The notes under the pieces were generated by a model, which was not told the origin of the DNA, did no database searches, and was given only the letters and a program-made list of their open reading frames with translations. DNA of 58,272 nucleotides from VMCP01 sp964408945 (GTDB lineage: Bacteria; Bacteroidota; Bacteroidia; NS11-12g; UBA955), in assembly GCA_964408945.1 (NCBI GenBank), contig CAYPBJ010000013.1, positions 1 through 58,272 on the forward strand. The letters are read 5' to 3'. This document shows positions 36,579 to 44,946 of the stretch, in pieces. The translations under genes and the position numbers were made by a program. Position 1 is the stretch's first letter, and each line of letters opens with the position of its first letter.

Positions 36579-36606
36579 TTCAGAAGATTTTATTAAGATT
36601 ATTTTG

Positions 36607-36637
36607 AAAAGGCCTCTATATGAGGCCTTTTTCTTTT
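36607..36637 (+). terminator. Terminator after gldN
   Basis: A 10-bp stem (AAAAGGCCTC with GAGGCCTTTT), a 5-nt loop and a T-rich tail, 28 bp after the gldN stop codon. Confidence 0.9.
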
Positions 36638-36650
36638 ATATGAATCATCG

Positions 36651-36681
36651 TTGTGTATTTAGAAAATTAGCATTATCTTTG
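36651..36681 (+). promoter_or_regulatory. Promoter of the yceD-rpmF-plsX-fabH operon
   Basis: TTG (36651-36653), a 20-nt spacer, then a perfect TATCTTTG -7 box (36674-36681) that ends 16 nt before the ATG at 36698. Confidence 0.7.
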
Positions 36682-36697
36682 CGCTTCGTTTAACGAT

Positions 36698-37243
36698 ATG
36701 TCCTTTGATTTAAACTATTTCAATTTGGCCTTTGTCAAACTATCAAATGGTGAACATCAATTGTCATATGAAGTGAACGATGAGTTCTTTGAATATTTTG
36801 GAAATCAAGAAATAAGTGGTGCTTCGGTAACTTTTTTGGCGTCAGTAATTAAAAGTGATTCAATGTTAATTATTGATCTTAAAGGTACTGGATCTTTGAA
36901 ATCGACTTGTGATAGATGTTTGAATTCAGTGAGGTTTAATGTGAAACCTGACTTTAGAGTTATTGCACACATAAACTCCAGTGAAATCGAAACAATATCC
37001 AATGATGATATAAACTTACAATTGATTTATTTACGCGCTTCTGATTTTGAGTTGAATCTAGCTTCAAGTATTTACGAGTCATTTTTACCTTGTATACCCA
37101 TGGTTAAATCTTGTGAATCTCTTGAAAATAAAGCCTGCGATGACTCTGTTACTCGAATTATAAATCAATTCGGGACGAATGAAAATAGCGTAGATCCAAG
37201 ATGGGATAAGTTAAAACAATTATTAAATAAAAAAGAGAAATAA
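36698..37243 (+). CDS. DUF177 (YceD family) protein
   Basis: A 181-residue soluble protein of the YceD/DUF177 family, a presumed 23S rRNA-related or ribosome accumulation factor. The family's Cys pair is present in CDRCLNSV (near residue 69), with a second Cys-containing segment (CESLENKACD) near residue 145. It lies 9 bp before rpmF, the arrangement conserved in many bacteria. Its precise role remains unsettled. Confidence 0.9.
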   Translation: MSFDLNYFNLAFVKLSNGEHQLSYEVNDEFFEYFGNQEISGASVTFLASVIKSDSMLIIDLKGTGSLKSTCDRCLNSVRFNVKPDFRVIAHINSSEIETISNDDINLQLIYLRASDFELNLASSIYESFLPCIPMVKSCESLENKACDDSVTRIINQFGTNENSVDPRWDKLKQLLNKKEK

Positions 37244-37252
37244 AATAGAATT

Positions 37253-37438
37253 ATGGCACATCCTAAACGAAAAATATCCAAGACTAGAAGAGACAAACGT
37301 CGTACTCATGATAAGTTAGAAGTTCGTCCTATGATTGCAGATCCCGTTACTGGAGATATCTCTCTTTATCACCGTGTTAACCTCGAAACAGGTATGTATC
37401 GCGGTGTAAAGGTGATGAAGGGTAGAAACGAAGCGTAA
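37253..37438 (+). CDS. rpmF: 50S ribosomal protein L32
   Basis: A 61-residue basic protein starting MAHPKRKISKTRRDKRRTHD, as expected for bL32. The zinc-binding cysteine pairs of some L32 forms are absent, so this is the Cys-free type. It lies between yceD (9 bp) and plsX (6 bp). Confidence 0.98.
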   Translation: MAHPKRKISKTRRDKRRTHDKLEVRPMIADPVTGDISLYHRVNLETGMYRGVKVMKGRNEA

Positions 37439-37444
37439 TTGATA

Positions 37445-38413
37445 ATGAGGATTGGGGTTGATGCTATGGGTGGCGACCACGGTCCACTCGAAGCTATTAA
37501 GGGTGCACTTCAAGCAAGAACACTTTTCACAGATGTTGAGATAGTTCTTTTTGGAGATTCTGATGTTGTTAGAAGTGTTGCAACAGATAATGATTTAAAT
37601 TTAGACGGGGTACAGGTTGTTCACTGCTCTGAGGTTATTGAAATGAGTGAGCATCCAGTAAAGGCAATTGCATCTAAAAAAGATTCGAGTATTTTTCAAG
37701 GTTTTGCCTTTTTAGCCCAAAACAATATCCAAGCCTTTTTGAGTGCCGGAAATACAGGTGCTATGTTAGTAGGGTCTATTCAGATTCTTAAAGCCATTAA
37801 AGGTGTTGATAGACCTTGCCTATTGGCTTCTGTTCCTAAACCCTCTGGTAATCAAGGAGTGATTCTTGATGTTGGAGCCAATGCCGATTGTAAACCAGAA
37901 CATTTACAACAATTTGCGCTTCTAGGAAGTTTATACGCCGAGTCTATTTTGAATATTTCTTCACCTCGCGTTGGTTTAATTAATATTGGCGAGGAAGATG
38001 AGAAAGGAAGCATTTTAACACGTGCTGCCCACCAATTATTACGTCAAACAAAACAAGTTAATTTCATTGGCAATGTAGAGGGCCGGAATGTATTTGATGA
38101 TGATAGTGATGTACTCGTTTGCGATGGATTTACTGGAAACGTGATTGTGAAATTAATAGAAGGATTCTTCTACAAGCTTTTCAAAAGAGGAGTCAATGAT
38201 GATTTCTTAAATCAATTGAACTTTAAAAATCATGGCGGCGGCCTAATTTTAGGTGTAAAAGCACCTGTTGTTGTTGGTCATGGTATATCCAAAGCTGAGA
38301 CCTTTGTAAAGATGGTTGAATTATGCAGAAACTCGGTTTTATCAGATTATTGCGGAAAAGTTTCTGATGCATTTGAAACATTAATTACTGAAACCCAAAA
38401 ATCAACAAATTAA
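37445..38413 (+). CDS. plsX: Phosphate acyltransferase PlsX
   Basis: A 322-residue soluble enzyme making acyl-phosphate from acyl-ACP for phospholipid synthesis. The N-terminus IGVDAMGGDHGP is the PlsX hallmark, with LSAGNTGAMLVGS and ILDVGANADC later. The start is the ATG at 37445, six bases after the rpmF stop; an upstream TTG overlapping the rpmF end region is less likely. fabH follows after 2 bp, so the two probably act in the same pathway and transcript. Confidence 0.97.
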   Translation: MRIGVDAMGGDHGPLEAIKGALQARTLFTDVEIVLFGDSDVVRSVATDNDLNLDGVQVVHCSEVIEMSEHPVKAIASKKDSSIFQGFAFLAQNNIQAFLSAGNTGAMLVGSIQILKAIKGVDRPCLLASVPKPSGNQGVILDVGANADCKPEHLQQFALLGSLYAESILNISSPRVGLINIGEEDEKGSILTRAAHQLLRQTKQVNFIGNVEGRNVFDDDSDVLVCDGFTGNVIVKLIEGFFYKLFKRGVNDDFLNQLNFKNHGGGLILGVKAPVVVGHGISKAETFVKMVELCRNSVLSDYCGKVSDAFETLITETQKSTN

Positions 38414-38415
38414 CC

Positions 38416-39402
38416 ATGAGTATTCATGCTGCAATCACCGCTGTTGGTGGTTATGTACCTGAAAATATCCTTTCAAACAAAGACTTAGAGAAATTGGTAG
38501 ATACTACCGATGAGTGGATTAGAACTCGCACTGGTATTGAGGAGCGACATATTCTTAACGAAACGGGTAAGGCTACATCGGATCTTGCCGTAGGTGCCAT
38601 TTTACCTATGTTGGCAAAAAAAAATATTAACCCTTTAGATATAGAAGTAATCATTTGCGCTACTGTAACAGGAGATTATGTATTTCCTGCCACTGCTAAT
38701 GTAATTGCTGATAAAATAGGTGCCAAGAATGCGTGGTCATTTGATATTGGTGCTGCCTGTTCGGGCTTTCTTTATGCTTTAGAAACAGGTGCACGTTTTA
38801 TTGAATCTGGTAAATATACCAAAGTGCTGGTTATTGGAGCAGATAAAATGAGCGCTATCATTGACTATACCGACAGAAATACGTGTATTATTTTTGGTGA
38901 CGGTGCTGGTTGTGTGCTTTTAGAACCCAACTTTGATGGTTTTGGTGTTATAGATTCAAAATTACACTCAGATGGATCAGGAAGAGAATATTTACAACAA
39001 CCGGCTGGAGGTTCATTGCTTCCACCGTCTGTAGAGACTGTTGAGGCCAGAAAGCATTACGTATATCAAGAAGGTAAAACTGTTTTCAAGTTTGCAGTCA
39101 CAAATATGGCAGATGTCAGCTATGACGTTATGAATAGAAATGGACTAACCTCAGAAACCGTTGACTGGTTAGTTCCTCATCAAGCAAATCTCAGAATTAT
39201 TGATGCTACTGCAGATAGAATGGGATTAGATAAGTCTAAAGTACTTATAAATATCCAAAAATATGGAAATACTACTGCAGGTACTTTGCCACTTTGTTTG
39301 TATGATTTCGAAAGTCGTTTCAAAAAAGGCGATAACTTGATATTGAGTACTTTCGGTGGCGGATTTACTTGGGGCGCTATTTATCTAAAATGGGCGTATT
39401 AG
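38416..39402 (+). CDS. fabH: 3-oxoacyl-ACP synthase III (KAS III)
   Basis: A 328-residue condensing enzyme that starts fatty-acid chains from an acyl-CoA and malonyl-ACP. The catalytic triad is visible: Cys115 in GAACSGF, His255 in VPHQANLR and Asn285 in KYGNTTAG. Length is normal. It is the last gene of yceD-rpmF-plsX-fabH. Its 3' end overlaps the convergent methyltransferase gene by 26 bp. Confidence 0.98.
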   Translation: MSIHAAITAVGGYVPENILSNKDLEKLVDTTDEWIRTRTGIEERHILNETGKATSDLAVGAILPMLAKKNINPLDIEVIICATVTGDYVFPATANVIADKIGAKNAWSFDIGAACSGFLYALETGARFIESGKYTKVLVIGADKMSAIIDYTDRNTCIIFGDGAGCVLLEPNFDGFGVIDSKLHSDGSGREYLQQPAGGSLLPPSVETVEARKHYVYQEGKTVFKFAVTNMADVSYDVMNRNGLTSETVDWLVPHQANLRIIDATADRMGLDKSKVLINIQKYGNTTAGTLPLCLYDFESRFKKGDNLILSTFGGGFTWGAIYLKWAY

Positions 39403-40510
39403 TTTTTTGAACTAAACACCCGAAAATATAGTCAGAATATACATCGGTAGTATTATCTACTATTTCACCGCCAAAGTATTGCTCAAATACGATTTTTAAT
39501 CCTTGGTGTTTCTCTTGAAGGTATTTTATATTTCCTTGGTTTTCAGCATGAAAAATGGAGCAGGTCATATAATACAAATACCCTCCTACGGGTATTTTCT
39601 CATAAAGATTTGTAAAAATACTTCGTTGTAACTCCTGATATTTAACCAACTTACTTTCATTGAATGTCCATCGGTTTTCAGGGTTTCTGCGCCAGTTCCC
39701 AGAGCCAGAACAGGGCAGGTCCGCAATAATTATATTCTTTTGTTTATCGAATTCAATATCTTTATTCAATGAATTTTGAGCATCTAAAACAAAAGTTTCG
39801 GGCAAATTGTAAGGGGAAAGTATAAAACGAGAAATTAGGTTTTTAATGATTTCTGATCTAATATCACTGCAGTAGTGCTTTTTAGGTTTTGAGAATTTTA
39901 AAACGGATAAACTTTTTCCTCCTGAGGCACAACAAGCATCCCAAACAACGGCGTCATTGCAATATTCAAAAATTCTCTTAATTGCAGCTGTGCTTGAATA
40001 ATCTTGAATGTATCCCAACTTTCCAATTACAAATTCATCTAAATTGCTGCTTCCATCGAAAATAAAACTTTCCGTATCTTTTGCATATCCAACGTAACCC
40101 ATCAATTTGGACAAGGCCAATGTATCTGCTGTTTGAGTCTTTGAAAATGGCACAAAAAAAACCGGTGCAATATGGTTGAAGCTTTGATTTAACGTTTCTA
40201 AGTTAATGTTTTGCTCTATATAGGATGTTAACTCTTCAAACGCATTGTATTTTAGATTACCCTCAGCAATACCGTGAAAGGTTGCAATGCGATTGTCTAA
40301 ATCCAAATCTTTAAACAGAGGGTAGTTTCGAAGTATGGTGTAACAAATATTTCTATAGTTTTTACGGTCTTTACTCCCCCAATTTTTATTCTGTTGGAAT
40401 TTCTTCTTTAAATAAATGTGGAATGGTTCGTTGAATGAATAATTATCGATGATTTCAAGGGCTATTTTCAATTGTTTTTGAAAATAGGGTGAGGATAATC
40501 CATTTATCAT
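39377..40510 (-). CDS. RsmB/NOP-family RNA 5-methylcytosine methyltransferase
   Basis: A 377-residue protein with an N-terminal NusB-like helical part and a Rossmann methyltransferase core. SAM-binding motif I reads DACCASGGKS (191-200). The two catalytic cysteines are Cys267 in DLPCSGSG and Cys317 in MTCSIF, as in RsmB (m5C967 of 16S rRNA in E. coli). The target site here is inferred. It follows the periplasmic-binding-like gene by 9 bp and overlaps fabH tail-to-tail. Confidence 0.92.
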   Translation of the reverse strand: MINGLSSPYFQKQLKIALEIIDNYSFNEPFHIYLKKKFQQNKNWGSKDRKNYRNICYTILRNYPLFKDLDLDNRIATFHGIAEGNLKYNAFEELTSYIEQNINLETLNQSFNHIAPVFFVPFSKTQTADTLALSKLMGYVGYAKDTESFIFDGSSNLDEFVIGKLGYIQDYSSTAAIKRIFEYCNDAVVWDACCASGGKSLSVLKFSKPKKHYCSDIRSEIIKNLISRFILSPYNLPETFVLDAQNSLNKDIEFDKQKNIIIADLPCSGSGNWRRNPENRWTFNESKLVKYQELQRSIFTNLYEKIPVGGYLYYMTCSIFHAENQGNIKYLQEKHQGLKIVFEQYFGGEIVDNTTDVYSDYIFGCLVQKTNTPILDK

Positions 40511-40519
40511 CGGAAAGAA

Positions 40520-41611
40520 TTATCTCATTAAAACCCTTTTTGAGCCTTCAAATCGAATGAATCTTATTCCTTCGTTATACCAATTGGTTGAATTGGTTTT
40601 ATATGGCTTTATGGTATTGATCAAACCTATAAATTCACTACTCGGTGCATTCAATAAGAAATTAGAGCCAAAAGCCAACATATTGAGTCCCAAAAAAGTC
40701 ATCTGATCATATCCTTGATATCCAAAACGACTAGGTTCGCTCAAATATAAGTTCCGGTAATTCTGGGCAAATTCAACCAACGCACTGTCTGATGGGGAAG
40801 TGAAATTAATGGTAGGATATATGATTTTGGATTCATCAACATTTGATTGCTGCGAAAAATCAGCGAACCAATCTAAATTACCAACTATATAAGATGCAGA
40901 TTTTTTATCTAACCATTTTACTTGAATTGATTTTGAAGATTGGGGTAAATGGGTGTTGATGATTATCAAACTATCACCAGCCGGTATTTTAGGTGAAATT
41001 GTTCCATTTTTCAATGTATGGTATGATACTCGTTTTGATGGTAGAACCCTCTTTACCATTTTTTGGTAAATTATAAAATCAGAATTCTTAGGGTCGCCAA
41101 CAATTATGTATTTATATCTAGGGTATCGTATTTTGAGTCCTTCTATTACTCCTTTTATTCTTATTGAATCAGGCCCGAAAAAGTTTAAATGAGTATTGGT
41201 GTTGGGCAGTTTCAAATTTTTCAATGGAGAAATCCATGTCAGCTTTGAATTTTTTACATGTGGAGCAATGGCAGAAACCATGTTTTGCGATATGGGGCCT
41301 ATGAAAAGATCAAGCTCTTGAAACTGAGGACTTTTCGCCAATTTAACTACATCCATTGAGTCTCTATTGCTTAGATCCCATACATGAACTTGGCTTTTAA
41401 ATCCGAAACCATCTAATTCGTTTAATGCAATTCTCACTCCTGCAAGATAATCAAGCATGGCTTCAGCATTCTTGGCGGAGGCATCTGTATTTTCAGATTG
41501 AAAAGGCAATAAAATACCAATTTTGAAATTAGTTGATTGAGCATTAACCAAATTAGCAAAGGTTAAAATCAAGCTTATAATTAAGGCGCTATGTTTGTGG
41601 TTTATTCCCAT
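40520..41611 (-). CDS. Type 1 periplasmic-binding-protein-like protein
   Basis: A 363-residue secreted protein with a signal peptide (about 1-24, ending VNA). The IGILLPF strand and the alternating alpha/beta pattern resemble the LivJ-type receptor fold seen in Bacteroidota proteins that often carry LysM domains; no LysM is present here. No transporter genes adjoin, so ligand uptake is unlikely and a cell-envelope role is possible. It overlaps guaA by 10 bp and precedes the RsmB-like gene by 9 bp. Confidence 0.75.
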   Translation of the reverse strand: MGINHKHSALIISLILTFANLVNAQSTNFKIGILLPFQSENTDASAKNAEAMLDYLAGVRIALNELDGFGFKSQVHVWDLSNRDSMDVVKLAKSPQFQELDLFIGPISQNMVSAIAPHVKNSKLTWISPLKNLKLPNTNTHLNFFGPDSIRIKGVIEGLKIRYPRYKYIIVGDPKNSDFIIYQKMVKRVLPSKRVSYHTLKNGTISPKIPAGDSLIIINTHLPQSSKSIQVKWLDKKSASYIVGNLDWFADFSQQSNVDESKIIYPTINFTSPSDSALVEFAQNYRNLYLSEPSRFGYQGYDQMTFLGLNMLAFGSNFLLNAPSSEFIGLINTIKPYKTNSTNWYNEGIRFIRFEGSKRVLMR

Positions 41612-43140
41612 TCGATGGTTGCAGGAGGTTTAGAACTGATATCGTAAACAACTCTGTTAATTCCTCTTACTCGGTTAATGATACTATTTGAAATGTCAGC
41701 GAGCAATTCATAGGGTAGGTGCACCCAATCAGCAGTCATTCCATCTGTACTACTAACGGCTCTGAGCGCAACTACTTGTTCGTAGGTTCTTTCATCGCCC
41801 ATCACACCAACGCTATATACAGGGAGTAAAATGCTTCCCGCTTGCCAAACTTTATCATACCAGCCTGATTCCTTTAATTTGCTAATGTAAATATAATCAG
41901 CTTGTTGTAACAATTCTACTTTTTCTTTAGTTACTTCACCTAGAATCCTAATTCCAAACCCAGGGCCCGGAAATGGGTGACGATTCAACAATGTATCGGG
42001 TAAGCCAATGGCTTTACCCACTCTGCGTACTTCATCTTTAAAAAGACTTCTCAACGGTTCAACTACTTTCAGGTGCATTTTTTCAGGTAAACCGCCTACA
42101 TTGTGATGGCTTTTGATCGTAACTGAAGGACCACCTACGCTCACACTTTCAATGACATCTGGATAGATTGTACCCTGAGCCAGCCATTTAGCATCTTGGA
42201 TCTTTCCAGCCTCTCTTTGGAAAACTTCAACAAATACCCTTCCTATGGCTTTCCTTTTAGCTTCCGGATCTGAAAGTCCCTTCAAAGCACTATAAAACTC
42301 TTCAGATGCATCTATTGCAATCAAATTAAGGTTCAGCGATGCATAACTCTGTTGGACTTCCTCAAATTCATTTTTTCTTAGTAGTCCATTATCAATAAAT
42401 ATGCAAGTCAGTCTATTGCCAATTGCTTTATTTAACAATGCAGCAGCAACAGAACTATCAACGCCACCTGACAATCCTAAAATGACTTTATCTGAATCAC
42501 CAATAATTGATTGCAAATGGGCTACTGATTCGTCAATGAAATGCCCTGGAGTCCAATCGCCAGTACAAGTACAAATATTAAACGCAAAGTTTCGCAGCAG
42601 TTCTAATCCTTCTGTGCTGTGATAAACTTCAGGATGGAATTGAATGCCATAGACTTCATTTTTTTGATTTGTAACTTCAAATGCAGCAACAGGGATAGAA
42701 TCTGTTTTGGCAATAATTTTCGTATTTTCTGGTAACTGTGTAATGGTGTCGCCGTGGCTCATCCATACCTGGCTTTCAAAACTCAATCCATCTAGCAAGG
42801 CATTATTTTCGCCTGTCTGAATCATGTTTGCCCTACCGTATTCACGGTGCTCACTTTTTCCAACAGTGCCTCCAAGTTTTTTGGCCATCAATTGTGCACC
42901 ATAGCAGATTCCCAATAACGGCACCTTAGAACTGATTTCTAAAAAGTCAATATCGGGTGAGTTTATATCATTAACAGAACAAGGGCTTCCGCTTAAAATG
43001 ACGCCTTTTGTATTAGAATCAACAGCTACACTTGAATTGTAGGGGTGAATTTCACAATAAACATTAAGTTCTCGGAGTCTACGCGCAATTAATTGAGTGT
43101 ACTGCGAACCGAAATCGTAAATAAGAATCTTCTCAGACAT
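41602..43140 (-). CDS. guaA: GMP synthase (glutamine-hydrolysing)
   Basis: A 512-residue enzyme converting XMP to GMP. The class I glutaminase domain (about 1-190) has catalytic Cys79 in GICYGAQ. The ATP-pyrophosphatase domain has the P-loop LSGGVDSSVAA (about 222), and the C-terminal dimerisation domain ends RVVYDISSKPPATIEWE. A perfect -7 box (43149-43156) lies 8 nt before the ATG. Downstream it overlaps the periplasmic-binding-like gene. Confidence 0.98.
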   Translation of the reverse strand: MSEKILIYDFGSQYTQLIARRLRELNVYCEIHPYNSSVAVDSNTKGVILSGSPCSVNDINSPDIDFLEISSKVPLLGICYGAQLMAKKLGGTVGKSEHREYGRANMIQTGENNALLDGLSFESQVWMSHGDTITQLPENTKIIAKTDSIPVAAFEVTNQKNEVYGIQFHPEVYHSTEGLELLRNFAFNICTCTGDWTPGHFIDESVAHLQSIIGDSDKVILGLSGGVDSSVAAALLNKAIGNRLTCIFIDNGLLRKNEFEEVQQSYASLNLNLIAIDASEEFYSALKGLSDPEAKRKAIGRVFVEVFQREAGKIQDAKWLAQGTIYPDVIESVSVGGPSVTIKSHHNVGGLPEKMHLKVVEPLRSLFKDEVRRVGKAIGLPDTLLNRHPFPGPGFGIRILGEVTKEKVELLQQADYIYISKLKESGWYDKVWQAGSILLPVYSVGVMGDERTYEQVVALRAVSSTDGMTADWVHLPYELLADISNSIINRVRGINRVVYDISSKPPATIEWE

Positions 43141-43148
43141 TTATGCTG

Positions 43149-43156
43149 CAAATTTA
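43149..43156 (-). promoter_or_regulatory. -7 box TAAATTTG upstream of guaA
   Basis: On the minus strand a perfect TAnnTTTG box ends 8 nt before the guaA ATG. No TTTG at standard spacing was found. No purine riboswitch was recognised in this 37-bp gap. Confidence 0.4.
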
Positions 43157-43177
43157 CATCACACAGATTGAAACTCT

Positions 43178-44425
43178 TTATAAACTTTTACGAATCAACT
43201 GCATTAAATAAAAGCAAGCAGCATTATGAACACGTTCCATGAATTGCTCTCTATTACCTCGAATATTTTGTTTTTTAACTATCACATGATCCATGAATTT
43301 TAATCCAATAAAAACCAAACCTACCGGTTTTTCTGGAGTTCCACCTGTAGGTCCAGCAATACCTGTAGTTGAAATCCCAATTTGACAATTCAAATTATAG
43401 CATGCGCCTCTAACCATTTCCTTTGCAACTTCTTCACTGACCGCACCATGTTCATCAATAAGTTCCTTTCTAACCCCGAGAATGTGGGTTTTGAGTGCAT
43501 TTGAATAACTAATCACACCTCCTTCAAATACATCGGAAATACCAGATAGTCTGACAAATTGATTTCCAATATATCCACCGGTGCAACTTTCAGCTGTGGC
43601 AATTTTTAATTGATTTTCTCTCGCAAATTCTACAATGGGAAAAACAACGGATACATCGCCTTCTGCATAAACACGATCTCCCAAAATAGTTTTTAATATA
43701 TTCCAATGCTCATCAAAAACAGAGTCTAAACCTGAAATCTGCTCTGTTAATCTAAGTTTTACGAGATTAAAACTGGGTAAATATGCTAATTTTAAATGCT
43801 TGGGTAATTGACCTTCAAAATCCTCTAAATCTCTAGATAACAAACTTTCTGGCTGCATTAAGGTCAAAAGAGTTTTATTTTTTAAAACGGTGCCTTCAAC
43901 TTCAGAAACCAAAATGGGTTTCATAGAATATTCACAAATGTATTTTACTTCGTTTGGAACACCAGGAAGTGAAAATATCCATCGAGCATTTCCGTTAAAG
44001 GTATGTCTGAAAAGCATTCCTGGTGCGGTACCTTCCTGATTGAAAAGAACCTCACAGTTCTCCGGTACTTCTGCCTGTAATTTATTTGTTTCCAAAAGTT
44101 CTCGACCCCTTGACTTGAAAATATTTTCCAAATGGTCTAAAACAGTTTGATCAATTCTGAATCCTGTTTGAAAAAAATCCGCTAAAGTTTTTTTGGTAAT
44201 ATCGTCTTTTGTAGGGCCAAGTCCTCCAGTAATAATGATAACATCAGCCTCTGAAATAGCCAATTTTAAGGTATTGATTATGTCTTCTTTACTATCTGAA
44301 ATGGCTGTTTTTTTCGAAATTTGAATACCCAACGGATTTAAGAAATGGGCCAAGTACACACTATTGGTGTCAATCGTTTGTCCCAAGAGTAATTCGTCTC
44401 CTATGGTAATTATTTGAGCATTCAT
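43178..44425 (-). CDS. cinA: CinA-family protein (nicotinamide-nucleotide amidohydrolase)
   Basis: A 415-residue two-domain protein. An N-terminal molybdopterin-binding-like domain (about 1-170) starts AQIITIGDELLLGQTIDTNS, and a C-terminal CinA/PncC deamidase domain (about 255-410) carries TAESCTGGYIGN and STTGIAGPTGG. The C-terminal domain recycles NMN; the N-terminal one hydrolyses ADP-ribose in some members. It is divergent from rnhA with a 35-bp gap. Confidence 0.95.
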   Translation of the reverse strand: MNAQIITIGDELLLGQTIDTNSVYLAHFLNPLGIQISKKTAISDSKEDIINTLKLAISEADVIIITGGLGPTKDDITKKTLADFFQTGFRIDQTVLDHLENIFKSRGRELLETNKLQAEVPENCEVLFNQEGTAPGMLFRHTFNGNARWIFSLPGVPNEVKYICEYSMKPILVSEVEGTVLKNKTLLTLMQPESLLSRDLEDFEGQLPKHLKLAYLPSFNLVKLRLTEQISGLDSVFDEHWNILKTILGDRVYAEGDVSVVFPIVEFARENQLKIATAESCTGGYIGNQFVRLSGISDVFEGGVISYSNALKTHILGVRKELIDEHGAVSEEVAKEMVRGACYNLNCQIGISTTGIAGPTGGTPEKPVGLVFIGLKFMDHVIVKKQNIRGNREQFMERVHNAACFYLMQLIRKSL

Positions 44426-44429
44426 AAAG

Positions 44430-44437
44430 CAAAATTA
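44430..44437 (-). promoter_or_regulatory. -7 box TAATTTTG next to the cinA start codon
   Basis: A perfect TAnnTTTG box on the minus strand ends 4 nt before the cinA ATG; no -33 partner at 19-21 nt. On the plus strand the same gap holds CATCTTTG before rnhA. Confidence 0.35.
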
Positions 44438-44460
44438 TTCATCTTTGAAGAAACTTTTAT

Positions 44461-44946
44461 ATGTCGAATTGGATAACAATATATACTGACGGGGCAGCAT
44501 TGGGAAATCCTGGTCCTGGAGGTTTTGGAGTAGTGATGTTTTATGGAAGTCATAGAAAAGAAATTTCGGAAGGTTACAGAAAAACTACCAATAACAGAAT
44601 GGAGTTATTGGCCGTTATTGTAGCCCTTCAGAATATTAAAGACAAATCAATACCCGTTAAGGTTTTTACTGATAGTAAATATGTTTGCGATTCCATAGAA
44701 AAAAAATGGCTAGAAGGGTGGGTTAGAAAAGGATTCAAAAATGTAAAAAATCCTGATTTGTGGAAGCTTTTTTTGGAAACACGGAAAGGATTTCAATTAG
44801 AATTAAATTGGGTAAAAGGACATGCTGGAATCAAAGAGAATGAAAGATGTGATGAATTAGCAACGACTGCTGCTAAAAATACCCCAATCAAGATTGATCA
44901 CTTTTTTGAAAATCTGAAGAACTCAGAAAGCACTTTGGATCTTTAA
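44461..44946 (+). CDS. rnhA: Ribonuclease HI
   Basis: A 161-residue RNase HI that removes RNA from RNA/DNA hybrids. The four catalytic carboxylates are present: Asp10 (IYTDGA), Glu48 (NNRMELL), Asp71 (VFTDSKY) and Asp131 (ERCDELA), with the assisting His121. Length is normal, without the hybrid-binding domain of some larger forms. Its tail overlaps the convergent recN by 24 bp. Confidence 0.98.
   Translation: MSNWITIYTDGAALGNPGPGGFGVVMFYGSHRKEISEGYRKTTNNRMELLAVIVALQNIKDKSIPVKVFTDSKYVCDSIEKKWLEGWVRKGFKNVKNPDLWKLFLETRKGFQLELNWVKGHAGIKENERCDELATTAAKNTPIKIDHFFENLKNSESTLDL

Noticed and set aside
43141..43177. Purine riboswitch before guaA
   Set aside because: The 37-bp gap is too short for a purine aptamer and shows no paired stem pattern.
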